32,688 nucleotides of DNA from Anaeromyxobacter sp. PSR-1. Its GTDB lineage: Bacteria > Myxococcota > Myxococcia > Myxococcales > Anaeromyxobacteraceae. The notes beneath the pieces are model-generated. The model was not told the origin of the DNA. It was given only the letters and a program-made list of their open reading frames with translations, and searched no databases. Positions 18,708 through 25,843 of this stretch are shown here, piece after piece. The stretch is from NCBI RefSeq assembly GCF_000964525.1, contig NZ_BAZG01000033.1, forward strand, positions 1-32,688. The letters run 5' to 3'. How positions within the stretch are numbered: the stretch's first letter is position 1; every line of letters begins with the position of its first letter. Made by a program: the position numbers and the translations under genes.

Positions 18708-19274
18708 TCACGGCACCGAAGGCGTGCGCGTCCTGGCGCCCTCGTTCACCGAGTCGATGGCGGCGAGCAGCGCAGGGATCGGAGCGTCGTCGCCGATGCT
18801 GCGGCCGTGATGCGAGAAGGCGATCCGCCCGGCGGGATCGAGCACGAACCCCGCCGGCAGCTGCGTCTCCCGGCCCTCGAACCGGCCGTGGCGCTTGCCG
18901 GCCATCATCGCGCGCACCAGCGCGAGCAGCGAGCCGGGCGCGAGATACCCCGTCACGCTCGCCTCGACCGCGAACGCGTCGTACAGGCGCGCGGTCGGAT
19001 CCGCGACCGCCGCGAACCCTGGCTTCCACTCCGCCATCGCCGCCCGGAGGTGCTCCGGCGTGGACTGGAACACCATCCAGACCCCGCACGAGCGAGCACG
19101 GAACTCGGGCATCGCGCTCGAGAGCTGCGCGACCCGGAGCTGGCAGACCGGACAGCCCGCGTAGCGCGTGAACAGCACCACCGCCGGCGTGCCGGGCCTC
19201 GTGCACTCGAGCCGGCCTCCATCGACGTCTTCCAGCGCGACGTCGGGCGCGCGATCGCCGACACGTAGCCTCAT
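18708..19274 (-). CDS. Peroxiredoxin-like (AhpC/TSA) protein
   Basis: 188 residues from ATG 19274-19272 with CAGGAGCG upstream. 'LRVGDRAPDVALEDVDGG' begins a thioredoxin-fold AhpC/TSA domain, with 'VVLFTRYAGCPVCQLRVAQL' carrying C41 and C44 in a CxxC. Then 'VFQSTPEHLRAAM', 'VADPTARLYDAFAV' and 'FVLDPAGRIAFSHHGRS'. It resembles the peroxiredoxin-like group rather than classic 2-Cys AhpC. No signal peptide, so cytoplasmic. Its stop directly precedes the start of the membrane zincin gene. Confidence 0.87.
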   Translation of the reverse strand: MRLRVGDRAPDVALEDVDGGRLECTRPGTPAVVLFTRYAGCPVCQLRVAQLSSAMPEFRARSCGVWMVFQSTPEHLRAAMAEWKPGFAAVADPTARLYDAFAVEASVTGYLAPGSLLALVRAMMAGKRHGRFEGRETQLPAGFVLDPAGRIAFSHHGRSIGDDAPIPALLAAIDSVNEGARTRTPSVP

Positions 19275-19363
19275 CCGGCGCTCCTGACCGGTACCCGTCA
19301 CGCGCCCACGATACCAACCTCGGACGACCCCGGGACGCGATGCTTCCCGCAACGGACCGCAGC

Positions 19364-20020
19364 CTATCTGGCTGCGCCGGTGCGCCCGTCGGGCCTGGGC
19401 CTGTCGTCGCGGGGCCGGGCCAGCTTCACCTTCTCCGAGGAGGGAACCGCATCCAGGCAGGCTCGACCCGCGGCCTTGACCTGGTCCTCGGTCGGCTCCG
19501 CCCTGGTGGCCGCGAGCTTGCCCGCGAAGCACTCGCACATCGTCGCCGTGATCTGGAGCGCACGCCGCCGGATGGTCTCGGCATGGAACCAGCTCTCCAT
19601 GCACTGACCGTACGCCGCCAGCCAGGTGGATCGGTTCTTCGCAGCCGGGGGAACGTAGTCCCTGGGGTCGGCGCGCCCACCGGTGTTGATGGTCGACACG
19701 AACCGCTCGCACTGTGCCTCGGAGCGGAAGAAGAGGTGCACGCCGCCGTCTCCGCAATCGACGGCGAACCCGACCAGCGCCTCGGGGCCGTTCCGGAGCA
19801 CCGTGCAGGCACCTCCGCGGCCCTGGCTCGCCTGCATCCACCCGGCGCTCACGTGGGCGAGGACGTCATCCAGGCTGTCCTCGGCCTGCTGGCACCCGCC
19901 GTAGCGCGTGTCGGACACCTGCCTGGCGTACCAGTAGGCGCTCGCGTCCGCGTCCTTCGGCATGCCGAGCAGGAACAGCGCGGTCGCCAGGGCAACGGTC
20001 TTCGGTCGGGCCGTCGACAT
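19364..20020 (-). CDS. Secreted cysteine-containing protein, unknown function
   Basis: 218 residues with a signal peptide (MSTARPKTVALATALFLLGM...ADA). The mature region has six cysteines (in 'GGCQQAED', 'GGACTVL', 'AVDCGDGG', 'EAQCERF', 'YGQCMESW' and 'TMCECF...RACLDAV'), consistent with several disulfides, and a highly charged C-terminal tail. No family recognised. The start lacks a strong ribosome site. Third codon positions are G/C-rich, supporting a real gene on this strand rather than the overlapping plus-strand frames. Confidence 0.65.
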   Translation of the reverse strand: MSTARPKTVALATALFLLGMPKDADASAYWYARQVSDTRYGGCQQAEDSLDDVLAHVSAGWMQASQGRGGACTVLRNGPEALVGFAVDCGDGGVHLFFRSEAQCERFVSTINTGGRADPRDYVPPAAKNRSTWLAAYGQCMESWFHAETIRRRALQITATMCECFAGKLAATRAEPTEDQVKAAGRACLDAVPSSEKVKLARPRDDRPRPDGRTGAAR

Positions 20021-20188
20021 CGGCCGAGGCTAGCGCATCTGGAGACACGGTGCTCGAGGACGAGCAGCCGCCTCGCGCCCGAGGGCAGGCAACTCGCCGC
20101 ACCTTGCAGCGCGCGCAGCATGGTGAATACGGTGAGCGCGCGGTCTGGGCGACGGCCCCGCGCATCCCTCCTCGAAGGAGCTCTTCCA

Positions 20189-20935
20189 ATGGACATCCCG
20201 CGGATCTTCAACGTCTCCGAGAGCGCGCACCGCATCCACGATCCGTTCACGCCCGAGAAGCTCGCCACGCTCGGCGCGGCGCTGCGACTGGAGCCGGAGA
20301 CGCGCGTGCTCGACCTCGGCAGCGGCTCGGGCGAGCTGCTGTGCACCTGGGCGCGCGATCACGGGATCCGCGGCACCGGCGTCGACCTGAGCCAGCTGTT
20401 CACCGAGCAGGCGAGGCGCCGCGCCGCCGAGCTGGGCGTCGCCGATCGGGTCGAGTTCGTCCACGGAGACGCGGCCGGCTACGTCGCCAGCGAGAAGGCA
20501 GGGGTGGCGGCCTGTGTGGGCGCCACCTGGATCGGCGGGGGCGTCGCGGGCACCATCGCGCTGCTGGCCAGGAGCCTCCGCGCGGGAGGGATCCTCCTCG
20601 TGGGCGAGCCGTACTGGCTGAAGCTGCCGCCGTCCGAGGAGGTCGCCCAGGGATGCCACGCCGCCTCGATCTCGGACTTCCTCCTGCTTCGAGACCTGCT
20701 CGCGTCCTTTGGCAAGCTCCGCTGGGACGTCGTGGAGATGGTGCTCGCGGACCCGGACAGCTGGGACCGGTACGAGGCCGCCAGGTGGCTCACCATGCGT
20801 CGCTGGCTCGAGGCGAACCCCGACGACGACTTCGCGAAGGAGGTCCGCGCCGAGCTGACCGCGGCGCCCGAGCGCTACGCCACGTTCACCCGCGAGTACC
20901 TGGGCTGGGGTGTGTTCGCGCTGATGGCGCGGTGA
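20189..20935 (+). CDS. SAM-dependent class I methyltransferase
   Basis: 248 residues. GAAGGAG lies 7 bases before ATG 20189. Motif I 'RVLDLGSGSGELLCTWA' (39-55), the acidic loop 'GTGVDLSQLFTEQARRRAAEL', 'VEFVHGDAAGYV' and a post-IV section 'RAGGILLVGEPYWLKLPP' define a Rossmann methyltransferase. The C-terminal half ('SISDFLLLRDLLASFG', 'YLGWGVFALMAR') resembles small-molecule methyltransferases. Single-gene unit; substrate unknown. Confidence 0.9.
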   Translation: MDIPRIFNVSESAHRIHDPFTPEKLATLGAALRLEPETRVLDLGSGSGELLCTWARDHGIRGTGVDLSQLFTEQARRRAAELGVADRVEFVHGDAAGYVASEKAGVAACVGATWIGGGVAGTIALLARSLRAGGILLVGEPYWLKLPPSEEVAQGCHAASISDFLLLRDLLASFGKLRWDVVEMVLADPDSWDRYEAARWLTMRRWLEANPDDDFAKEVRAELTAAPERYATFTREYLGWGVFALMAR

Positions 20936-20982
20936 CGCCGGCAACGTGGTCCCCGGTCCGCACGATCCGTTAAGATGGCGAC

Positions 20983-21498
20983 ATGAAGAAGCTCATCGGG
21001 CGCCGCGTGCCTGCCCTGGTCGTCGGAGCGGCAGGGGTCCTGGCCCTGGCCGCTGCGGCGGGCCCCTGCACCGTGGAGAACGGGGACCACCCGCTGGTGC
21101 GGGCGTACCTGAGCGCCGAGCCCGTGACGCCGGTCTGGAATCCCGACATCTCGCCGCCCGAGCCCATGTGGATCCAGAAGGTCGAGTTGCCCGGCGGGTT
21201 CGTGACGGTGTCTGCACGATGCTGCGTCGGCCAGGGATTCGTTGCGCGCTTCTCCGACGAGTCCTCGCCGCGCACGATGTTCACGCCGGGCGACTACGTC
21301 TATCCGAGCGAGCTGCGCGTCGCGCTCCGCGAGCGCGTCGTGTACGGGCGCGCGAGCGGGCTGGCGGGCGGGATCACGAAGGTGACCAAAATCTTCGCCT
21401 ACGACCTGGACCGGCGGCGCCTCGTCGAGTCCGTGGACGTCGACCCGGGACTTCTCCCGCCAGTCCGGGAGCCCGCATCACCCCGGCCGGGCCGATAG
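20983..21498 (+). CDS. Small secreted protein, unknown function
   Basis: 171 residues. The N-terminus 'MKKLIGRRVPALVVGAAGVL' is a signal peptide. The mature part has a conserved-looking 'TVENGDHPLVRAYLSAEPV', 'SARCCVGQGFVARF' with paired cysteines, and 'FTPGDYVYPSELRVALRER'. No family recognised. It is the last host gene before the detached malate-synthase fragment; 100 bases (21499-21598) lie between, without a visible gene. Confidence 0.65.
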   Translation: MKKLIGRRVPALVVGAAGVLALAAAAGPCTVENGDHPLVRAYLSAEPVTPVWNPDISPPEPMWIQKVELPGGFVTVSARCCVGQGFVARFSDESSPRTMFTPGDYVYPSELRVALRERVVYGRASGLAGGITKVTKIFAYDLDRRRLVESVDVDPGLLPPVREPASPRPGR

Positions 21499-21598
21499 GA
21501 CGCCACGGGGCCCATCCGCTCGTCGCCGTTTCCGACTGCCGTCTGCTCACCGCGCCCTCGCCGTGGAAGGCGCCCGGGAGAGCCCGCCGGCCCCGTCC

Positions 21599-21770
21599 CT
21601 ACCTCACGAACACGTCGTTCACGTAGTCGTGCGCCGCGAGCGCGCCCTCGGGGAGCGCGCCCTTCTCGACGCGCGCGGCGACCTCGGCGCGCTCGAGGTC
21701 GAACATGGCGTCGAGCAGGCCGGCGCGGTCCTCGGGGCGGGCGGCGCCGATCACGAACAGCGCGCGGGCG
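21599..21770 (-). pseudogene. Detached 3' fragment of the malate synthase gene (direct repeat copy A)
   Basis: 172 bases identical to 25672-25843. Read on the minus strand it encodes the last 57 codons of the malate synthase gene including its stop ('ALFVIGAARPEDRAGLLDAM...HDYVNDVFVR'). Identity begins exactly at the first base of the stop codon (complement CTA, 21599-21601) and ends at 21770. Upstream of it the frame continues into unrelated sequence without a start of its own, so it is a remnant, not a gene. Confidence 0.93.
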
Positions 21771-21962
21771 AGGTGGGCCCTTGCAGCGCGTCGGAAGCTG
21801 CACGGGACGCGTTCCCAATGCTGTGGGTTTGGTGAAATTCGCCGCAGGCCCGCGCGAGCCCAGCGGCTCACGCAGCGCCGTCCTCTGTTACAGCTGCGGG
21901 CGGCACCATGTCGCGTGCGCTCGCGACGGTACATGTGTCCGTGCCCGTGGGATATTTGGTCC
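21771..21962 (+). other. Island left end, upstream of the Nmad-like operon
   Basis: 192 bases between repeat copy A and the first island gene. It should hold the promoter of the plus-strand cassette. AT-richer patches occur (around 21826-21842 and 21949-21960), but no convincing promoter boxes or gene. Confidence 0.4.
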
Positions 21963-22700
21963 ATGCGCGCCGCGCTCATCCGCGTCGGAGTAGACCAGGC
22001 TTACGGACGTTGGAACGCGCCAGTCGACCCGGAAACCGGAGACTTCGTCTACGTTCCGATTCCGGAAGGCCCGAAGGCTCCGGTGCAGCAAGCTCTAGCC
22101 ACCACGTACGATGCCGTAGAACCTGAGCTCCGAGCCTTCGCCACCCGCAGTAAGGCCGTCGGCTCACAAGCTTGCTCGCTCCCGTCCGACTTGAGAGGAG
22201 CCGTGACGCATCTCGACCCCGATTTCCGGCACCTGACCTACGGGGACAACGGAGAGCGGCGGGGGAAGGGGATCACCGATTTCGGACCCGGTGACGTGCT
22301 CGCGTTCTACGCGGGACTTCGGCCGATCCGACGCTGCGAGCACCGCCTCATCTACGCGCTCATCGGCCTGTATCGTGTCGCAGAGGTGGTCAGGGTGGCT
22401 TCGGTGCCGCGCGAGCGGTGGTCGGAGAACGCTCACCTTCGACGCCAGCATCACCGCGCTACTGACGTCATCGTCCGCGCAGCGCCGGGCTCGAGCGGAC
22501 GCCTGCGCTGGTGCTTACCGATCGGTGAGTTTCGCAACGGTGCTTACCGCGTGCGAATGGACCTACTCAATCGCTGGGGCGGGTTGTCGTGTCGGGACGG
22601 ATTCATTCAACGAAGCGCGGTGCCGCCAATGTTTCTGCATCCAGAACGCTTCATGGCGTGGTTCGAGCAGGTGCACCTGGGACTGATCGCAGCGAACTGA
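21963..22700 (+). CDS. Nmad3-like putative nucleotide-modification protein
   Basis: 245 residues from ATG 21963, where family-like sequence begins. 'ALIRVGVDQAYGRWNAPVDP' and 'FVYVPIPEG' (together residues 4-36), 'HLDPDFRHLTYGD' (83-95) and 'PGDVLAFYAGLRP' (109-121) resemble the 'nucleotide modification associated domain 3' family. That family was named by Iyer, Aravind and colleagues from gene neighbourhoods of hypermodified DNA bases; its biochemistry is unproven. The C-terminal half has 'RWCLPIGEFRNGAYRVRMDL' and 'FLHPERFMAWFEQ'. No signal or membrane segment. The ribosome site is weak. The Nmad2-like gene follows after 13 bases. Family call is from memory of motifs. Confidence 0.7.
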   Translation: MRAALIRVGVDQAYGRWNAPVDPETGDFVYVPIPEGPKAPVQQALATTYDAVEPELRAFATRSKAVGSQACSLPSDLRGAVTHLDPDFRHLTYGDNGERRGKGITDFGPGDVLAFYAGLRPIRRCEHRLIYALIGLYRVAEVVRVASVPRERWSENAHLRRQHHRATDVIVRAAPGSSGRLRWCLPIGEFRNGAYRVRMDLLNRWGGLSCRDGFIQRSAVPPMFLHPERFMAWFEQVHLGLIAAN

Positions 22701-22713
22701 GGCGAGGGGAGAC

Positions 22714-23427
22714 ATGCCGCCGACGCTCTGGGTGTACAAGCTCGTGCACGATTCCGGCGCCGCGCCACACGTAATGGACGGCTTGCTGTCCCTTGCGATC
22801 TGCAAGCCGATGATCCGGAACCGCGCCGAAGTGGGCGACTGGATCTTCGGCTTCGGAGGAAGATCGCGCCCGGTGATCAGGGGAGAGCGCTTCATCTACG
22901 CAGCGCGCGTAACGGGCAAACTCGCGCGTCCCGGTGAGTACTACGACCGGCCGGAGTTCCGGCGACGGTGGGACTGCGTGTATGAGCGTCGAAACGGAAG
23001 ACTTCTTTCACGGCCAGGTGCCGTGTTCCATCCAGACAACACGTGCTCAGGCCGGGATGTCGGCGAGGGGCCGACGTATGCGAAAGCGATCGTCCTCCTG
23101 AGCAACAAGTTTCGGTATCTCGGCGCACGAGGAACCACGGACTACCTGGATCGCTGGCCAGACCTCGGCACTTTTGTGCACGAACTGGGGATCGGCCAGC
23201 GACAGGTCGAGGCCGAATCGCGCACAGGCCGCATGCTCATGGAGATGCAACAGCGCCTTTGGAAGACCTGCGACTTCGTCGGCGAACCAACGGAGCCTTC
23301 AGAACCGCCGCCGTGGAGCTCAGGGCCGGATGGCGATGACGATGACCCGATCGATCCCACTCGTCCGAATCGTTCTGGGGCTAGCGGCTGCCCCCCGTCA
23401 CCGCCGCCCAAGCCGCGGCGGTGCTGA
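22714..23427 (+). CDS. Nmad2-like putative nucleotide-modification protein
   Basis: 237 residues. GAGGGGAG lies just before ATG 22714. The N-terminus 'LWVYKLVHDSGAAPHVMDGL', 'LAICKPMIRNRAEVGDWIFG' (28-46) and 'ERFIYAARVTGKL' match the layout of 'nucleotide modification associated domain 2': a short beta strand, a CKP.IR....GDWI.G core and a Y..RVT strand. C30 and 'FHPDNTCSGRDVGEGPTYAK' may contribute to an active or binding site. The last about 45 residues are acidic and Pro-rich ('PDGDDDDPIDPTRPN'), probably a disordered tail. It forms one unit with the Nmad3-like gene. Function unknown. Confidence 0.72.
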   Translation: MPPTLWVYKLVHDSGAAPHVMDGLLSLAICKPMIRNRAEVGDWIFGFGGRSRPVIRGERFIYAARVTGKLARPGEYYDRPEFRRRWDCVYERRNGRLLSRPGAVFHPDNTCSGRDVGEGPTYAKAIVLLSNKFRYLGARGTTDYLDRWPDLGTFVHELGIGQRQVEAESRTGRMLMEMQQRLWKTCDFVGEPTEPSEPPPWSSGPDGDDDDPIDPTRPNRSGASGCPPSPPPKPRRC

Positions 23428-23502
23428 ATAGGAAGGCGAGTCATCCAGCTGCCCCGGACCTAGAGGCCGGGAGGGACGTTCATTTCATCGGAGGAGAACA
23501 AC

Positions 23503-24750
23503 ATGGGGTTGCCAGTGCTGTTCGTCCGTGAAGAGCGGCGGACACCGTGGGTCCCGACGACGATTCGTGCTCTCGGAAAGAACGAACAGTTCCTCGAGTC
23601 GCTCATCGGTCACGCGCCCGAAGTCCTAGGGCTGGAGAGCCTTCGGACCCATGTAGGGGGCCCGTATGCTGCATTTCACCAGGTGAACGTCGAGACGCCG
23701 TCCGGCCAGTTGGTAGCCCCGGACATCGTGTTCCTGACCGCGAGCGGCCACGTCGTCGTCGTTGAGGTGAAACTCGCCGACAACGAGGAGTTGAAGGGTC
23801 GCAAGGTGGTTGCTCAGCTCATCGAATACGCAGCCTCTATCGCGAGGTACAGCGAAGACGATCTCGTGCACCTGTTCGATGCTGACCTGCCGAGTGCCGC
23901 GACGTTCCGCGATGTGGTGCGCAAGCATCTGCCGAGTGCGAATGATCCAGTGTCCGTGGCAGAGGAATTGGTCCGGAGGATCCGCGCCGCAGAGCTTCAT
24001 CTCGTCATAGCGTGCGACAAGGCCCCGGAGGGCCTGCGTGAGTTCGTTGCGTCGGTGACCGCGCAGCAGGCTCTTGGGGACTACGAACTTCGCGTCTGTG
24101 AACTGGTTCCTTACGTGGGGCCGGAGAACGCGGCGGGCGGAATGTTTCTCGTCCCGGTCGGTCTGCTTCGGACGGAGGTCGTGGCGCGGACCAGCGTTGA
24201 GGTGGAGATCGGTGCGGGACCGAACGGTCGGATCACGTTCTCGGGTGCCACGGTGACGCCTCAAGACCAGGTGCAGGCGAACCTTCTTGCTGCTGTCACC
24301 GGCACTCCCGCGAAGGCGAGAGTCACCGAAGAGCAGTTCTTCGACGCGATGGCCAAGCGCGATGCGCTGCTTCCCGACCGCCTGCGGGCGTTCCTGTCCG
24401 AAGTGAAGGAGTTCGGTGCGTATCCGGACTACCTGCGCTCGCTGAACATCAGGTGTGACATTCACGGACGGACATACAGTCTCGGATACATCCAGCCGGA
24501 CGGCCAGGTCTGGACCGACACGGCGGGTACGGCACCGCCGCTCGACCTGAGCCACCGCTATATCGAAGAACTCGCTGCCGCTCTGGGCGGAGACGTCGAG
24601 AAGACGAAGCTGTCAGGCAAGTGGTTCGTGACGATCAACGGTCGGCCGCCGTTGGTCGAAAGCATCGCCGAGCGACTCGATGCCTGGGCACGTGTCGCGC
24701 GCGAATACGTACAGATGCTGAGGCGCCAGGAACGTGTCTCCGGCGCTTGA
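23503..24750 (+). CDS. PD-(D/E)xK nuclease-like protein of the Nmad cassette
   Basis: 415 residues. GGAGGAGAACAAC precedes ATG 23503. The N-terminal domain has a restriction-endonuclease-like core: helix 'KNEQFLESLIGHAPEVLG' (26-43), D74 in 'APDIVFLTASG', E88-V-K90 in 'VVVVEVKLAD', and Q105 in 'KVVAQLIEYAASI'. This is the D...ExK...Q pattern of NucS/DUF91-like nucleases. A middle beta-rich part is followed by a C-terminal domain (about 280-415) with 'YSLGYIQPDGQVWTDTAG', possibly for binding. A 75-base gap follows the Nmad2-like gene, so it is probably co-transcribed. A role as restriction enzyme sensing or sparing modified DNA is inference. Confidence 0.8.
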   Translation: MGLPVLFVREERRTPWVPTTIRALGKNEQFLESLIGHAPEVLGLESLRTHVGGPYAAFHQVNVETPSGQLVAPDIVFLTASGHVVVVEVKLADNEELKGRKVVAQLIEYAASIARYSEDDLVHLFDADLPSAATFRDVVRKHLPSANDPVSVAEELVRRIRAAELHLVIACDKAPEGLREFVASVTAQQALGDYELRVCELVPYVGPENAAGGMFLVPVGLLRTEVVARTSVEVEIGAGPNGRITFSGATVTPQDQVQANLLAAVTGTPAKARVTEEQFFDAMAKRDALLPDRLRAFLSEVKEFGAYPDYLRSLNIRCDIHGRTYSLGYIQPDGQVWTDTAGTAPPLDLSHRYIEELAAALGGDVEKTKLSGKWFVTINGRPPLVESIAERLDAWARVAREYVQMLRRQERVSGA

Positions 24751-24838
24751 CTACGGAGCGACTGAGACGTCAAAGCGCACGAGGCGCGCGGCGGACAGCT
24801 GATGGCGAGAGGGGCGGTGTTCCGACGAGTGCGGCGGC

Positions 24839-25537
24839 TCAGTTGCTCTCGTGCGTGTCCACGTGGATACGTCGCAGCTCGCTCGCCGCCTGCTGATCTC
24901 CGGCTTTGGCGAGCGCGCGCAGGCGCAGTTCTGGACTGACCGCGCGTGGTGACATTCGCTGACGGAGGCCTTCCAGTTTTTCCCAGCCGCTCAGGTCGTC
25001 ACCCAGGAGGTATGTCGTGCTTCCCGTGCTGGGTACGAGATCCTTGAGACGCTCGCCGTACTTCTGTTTCAAGATGTCTATGACCTGAGCATACCGTCCG
25101 AGGCACTGGTAGTAGGCGCGCTCCCGCCAGATGGCGCGCCCGTCGTGCTTGATGGCGGTGTGGCTCTTCGTCGCCTTCAGGCCCGTCACGAGCTGTCTCG
25201 TCTCATCGCTCGGCGTTTCGGTCCGGCGTTCCAGCTCGGGATCCGGGGTCTCCTCGTAGTCCCACACGAGGACGAGCGGGTCATCGGGGAGGTCGGGCAG
25301 CTGATCGGGGCGCTCGAGGTGGTGGGCCTCGAACTCGCCGTCGAGCGAGAAGCGGGTGCCGTAGTAGCTCTTCTGGAGCTCCGTGAACCCGTCCCAGTTC
25401 GCCTTGATGTCGTCGACGGTCGGGAAGGGGATGATCGCCAGGCACTTGTCGCAATGCGGGCATTCGAACGCCAAGTACCCGTCGTACCGCCCCAGCATCG
25501 CCGGGTCGATCTTCCCCTTCCACCCGCACGTCGCCAC
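24839..25537 (-). CDS. Zinc-ribbon protein, unknown function (5' end disrupted by TGA)
   Basis: 232 residues if started at GTG 25537-25535, the only usable start before the first cysteine motif. 'ATCGWKGKIDP' and 'FECPHCDKCLAIIPFP' form a zinc ribbon; just upstream of the GTG the same frame reads 'RNASLACPV', adding another likely ligand. The rest is helical and charged, with 'RAIWRERAYYQCLGRYAQVI' and a C-terminus resembling a small helical repeat. No strong ribosome site precedes the GTG, whereas one precedes an upstream in-frame ATG at 25594 that meets a TGA after ten codons. It may be a broken gene or one that reinitiates. It converges on the nuclease gene; the gap between them (24751-24838) holds nothing visible. 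Confidence 0.6.
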   Translation of the reverse strand: MATCGWKGKIDPAMLGRYDGYLAFECPHCDKCLAIIPFPTVDDIKANWDGFTELQKSYYGTRFSLDGEFEAHHLERPDQLPDLPDDPLVLVWDYEETPDPELERRTETPSDETRQLVTGLKATKSHTAIKHDGRAIWRERAYYQCLGRYAQVIDILKQKYGERLKDLVPSTGSTTYLLGDDLSGWEKLEGLRQRMSPRAVSPELRLRALAKAGDQQAASELRRIHVDTHESN

Positions 25538-25561
25538 GGGGCATGCGAGGCTCGCGTTCCG

Positions 25562-25594
25562 TCAATCGGCGAACGGCTTGAAGATGACGCTCAT
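25562..25594 (-). other. Ten-codon ORF with strong ribosome site, in frame with the zinc-ribbon gene
   Basis: AGGAGG at good spacing precedes ATG 25594-25592. The frame reads MSVIFKPFAD and then TGA (25564-25562), after which the same frame runs open as RNASLACPVATCGWKG into the zinc-ribbon gene. Either the original start region of that gene with a nonsense change, or a leader peptide coupled to reinitiation at GTG 25537. Confidence 0.55.
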
Positions 25595-25671
25595 GACGTG
25601 CCTCCTCGAGCGGCGTTCCTCCACCGCTCCAAGAGAACGATAGCCGCGCTCCGGACACGCCCCCCGGCCAG

Positions 25672-25843
25672 CTACCTCACGAACACGTCGTTCACGTAGT
25701 CGTGCGCCGCGAGCGCGCCCTCGGGGAGCGCGCCCTTCTCGACGCGCGCGGCGACCTCGGCGCGCTCGAGGTCGAACATGGCGTCGAGCAGGCCGGCGCG
25801 GTCCTCGGGGCGGGCGGCGCCGATCACGAACAGCGCGCGGGCG
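25672..25843 (-). repeat. 172-bp direct repeat copy B (3' end of intact malate synthase gene)
   Basis: Identical to 21599-21770. The left boundary falls on the malate synthase stop codon; the right boundary lies 57 codons inside the gene. This copy is part of the functional gene. Confidence 0.95.

Larger units (their letters stand above)
21599..25843. mobile_element. Putative genomic island inserted at the malate synthase 3' end
   Basis: Bounded by the identical 172-bp direct repeats 21599-21770 and 25672-25843; the repeat period is 4073 bases. The interior is visibly poorer in GC than the host: hand counts give 38/60 (22861-22920), 32/60 (23821-23880) and 31/60 (25021-25080), against 42/60 in ackA (17281-17340). 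It carries two Nmad-like genes, a PD-(D/E)xK protein and a zinc-ribbon gene. I see no integrase, transposase or terminal inverted repeat. The malate synthase gene stays intact on the right, as with elements that restore the 3' end of their target gene. Confidence 0.75.

Noticed and set aside
21599-21979. A 126-codon minus-strand ORF ending in the duplicated malate-synthase tail
   Set aside because: The upstream 70 codons look non-coding and there is no ribosome site; treated as a gene remnant.
25562-25564. Selenocysteine at the TGA in the zinc-ribbon gene
   Set aside because: The position is next to no redox motif and I see no clear SECIS-like hairpin just downstream; nonsense mutation or reinitiation is simpler.
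21599-25843. Insertion sequence or transposon with target duplication
   Set aside because: A 172-bp duplication is far too long for a transposition target site; no transposase or terminal inverted repeats are visible.
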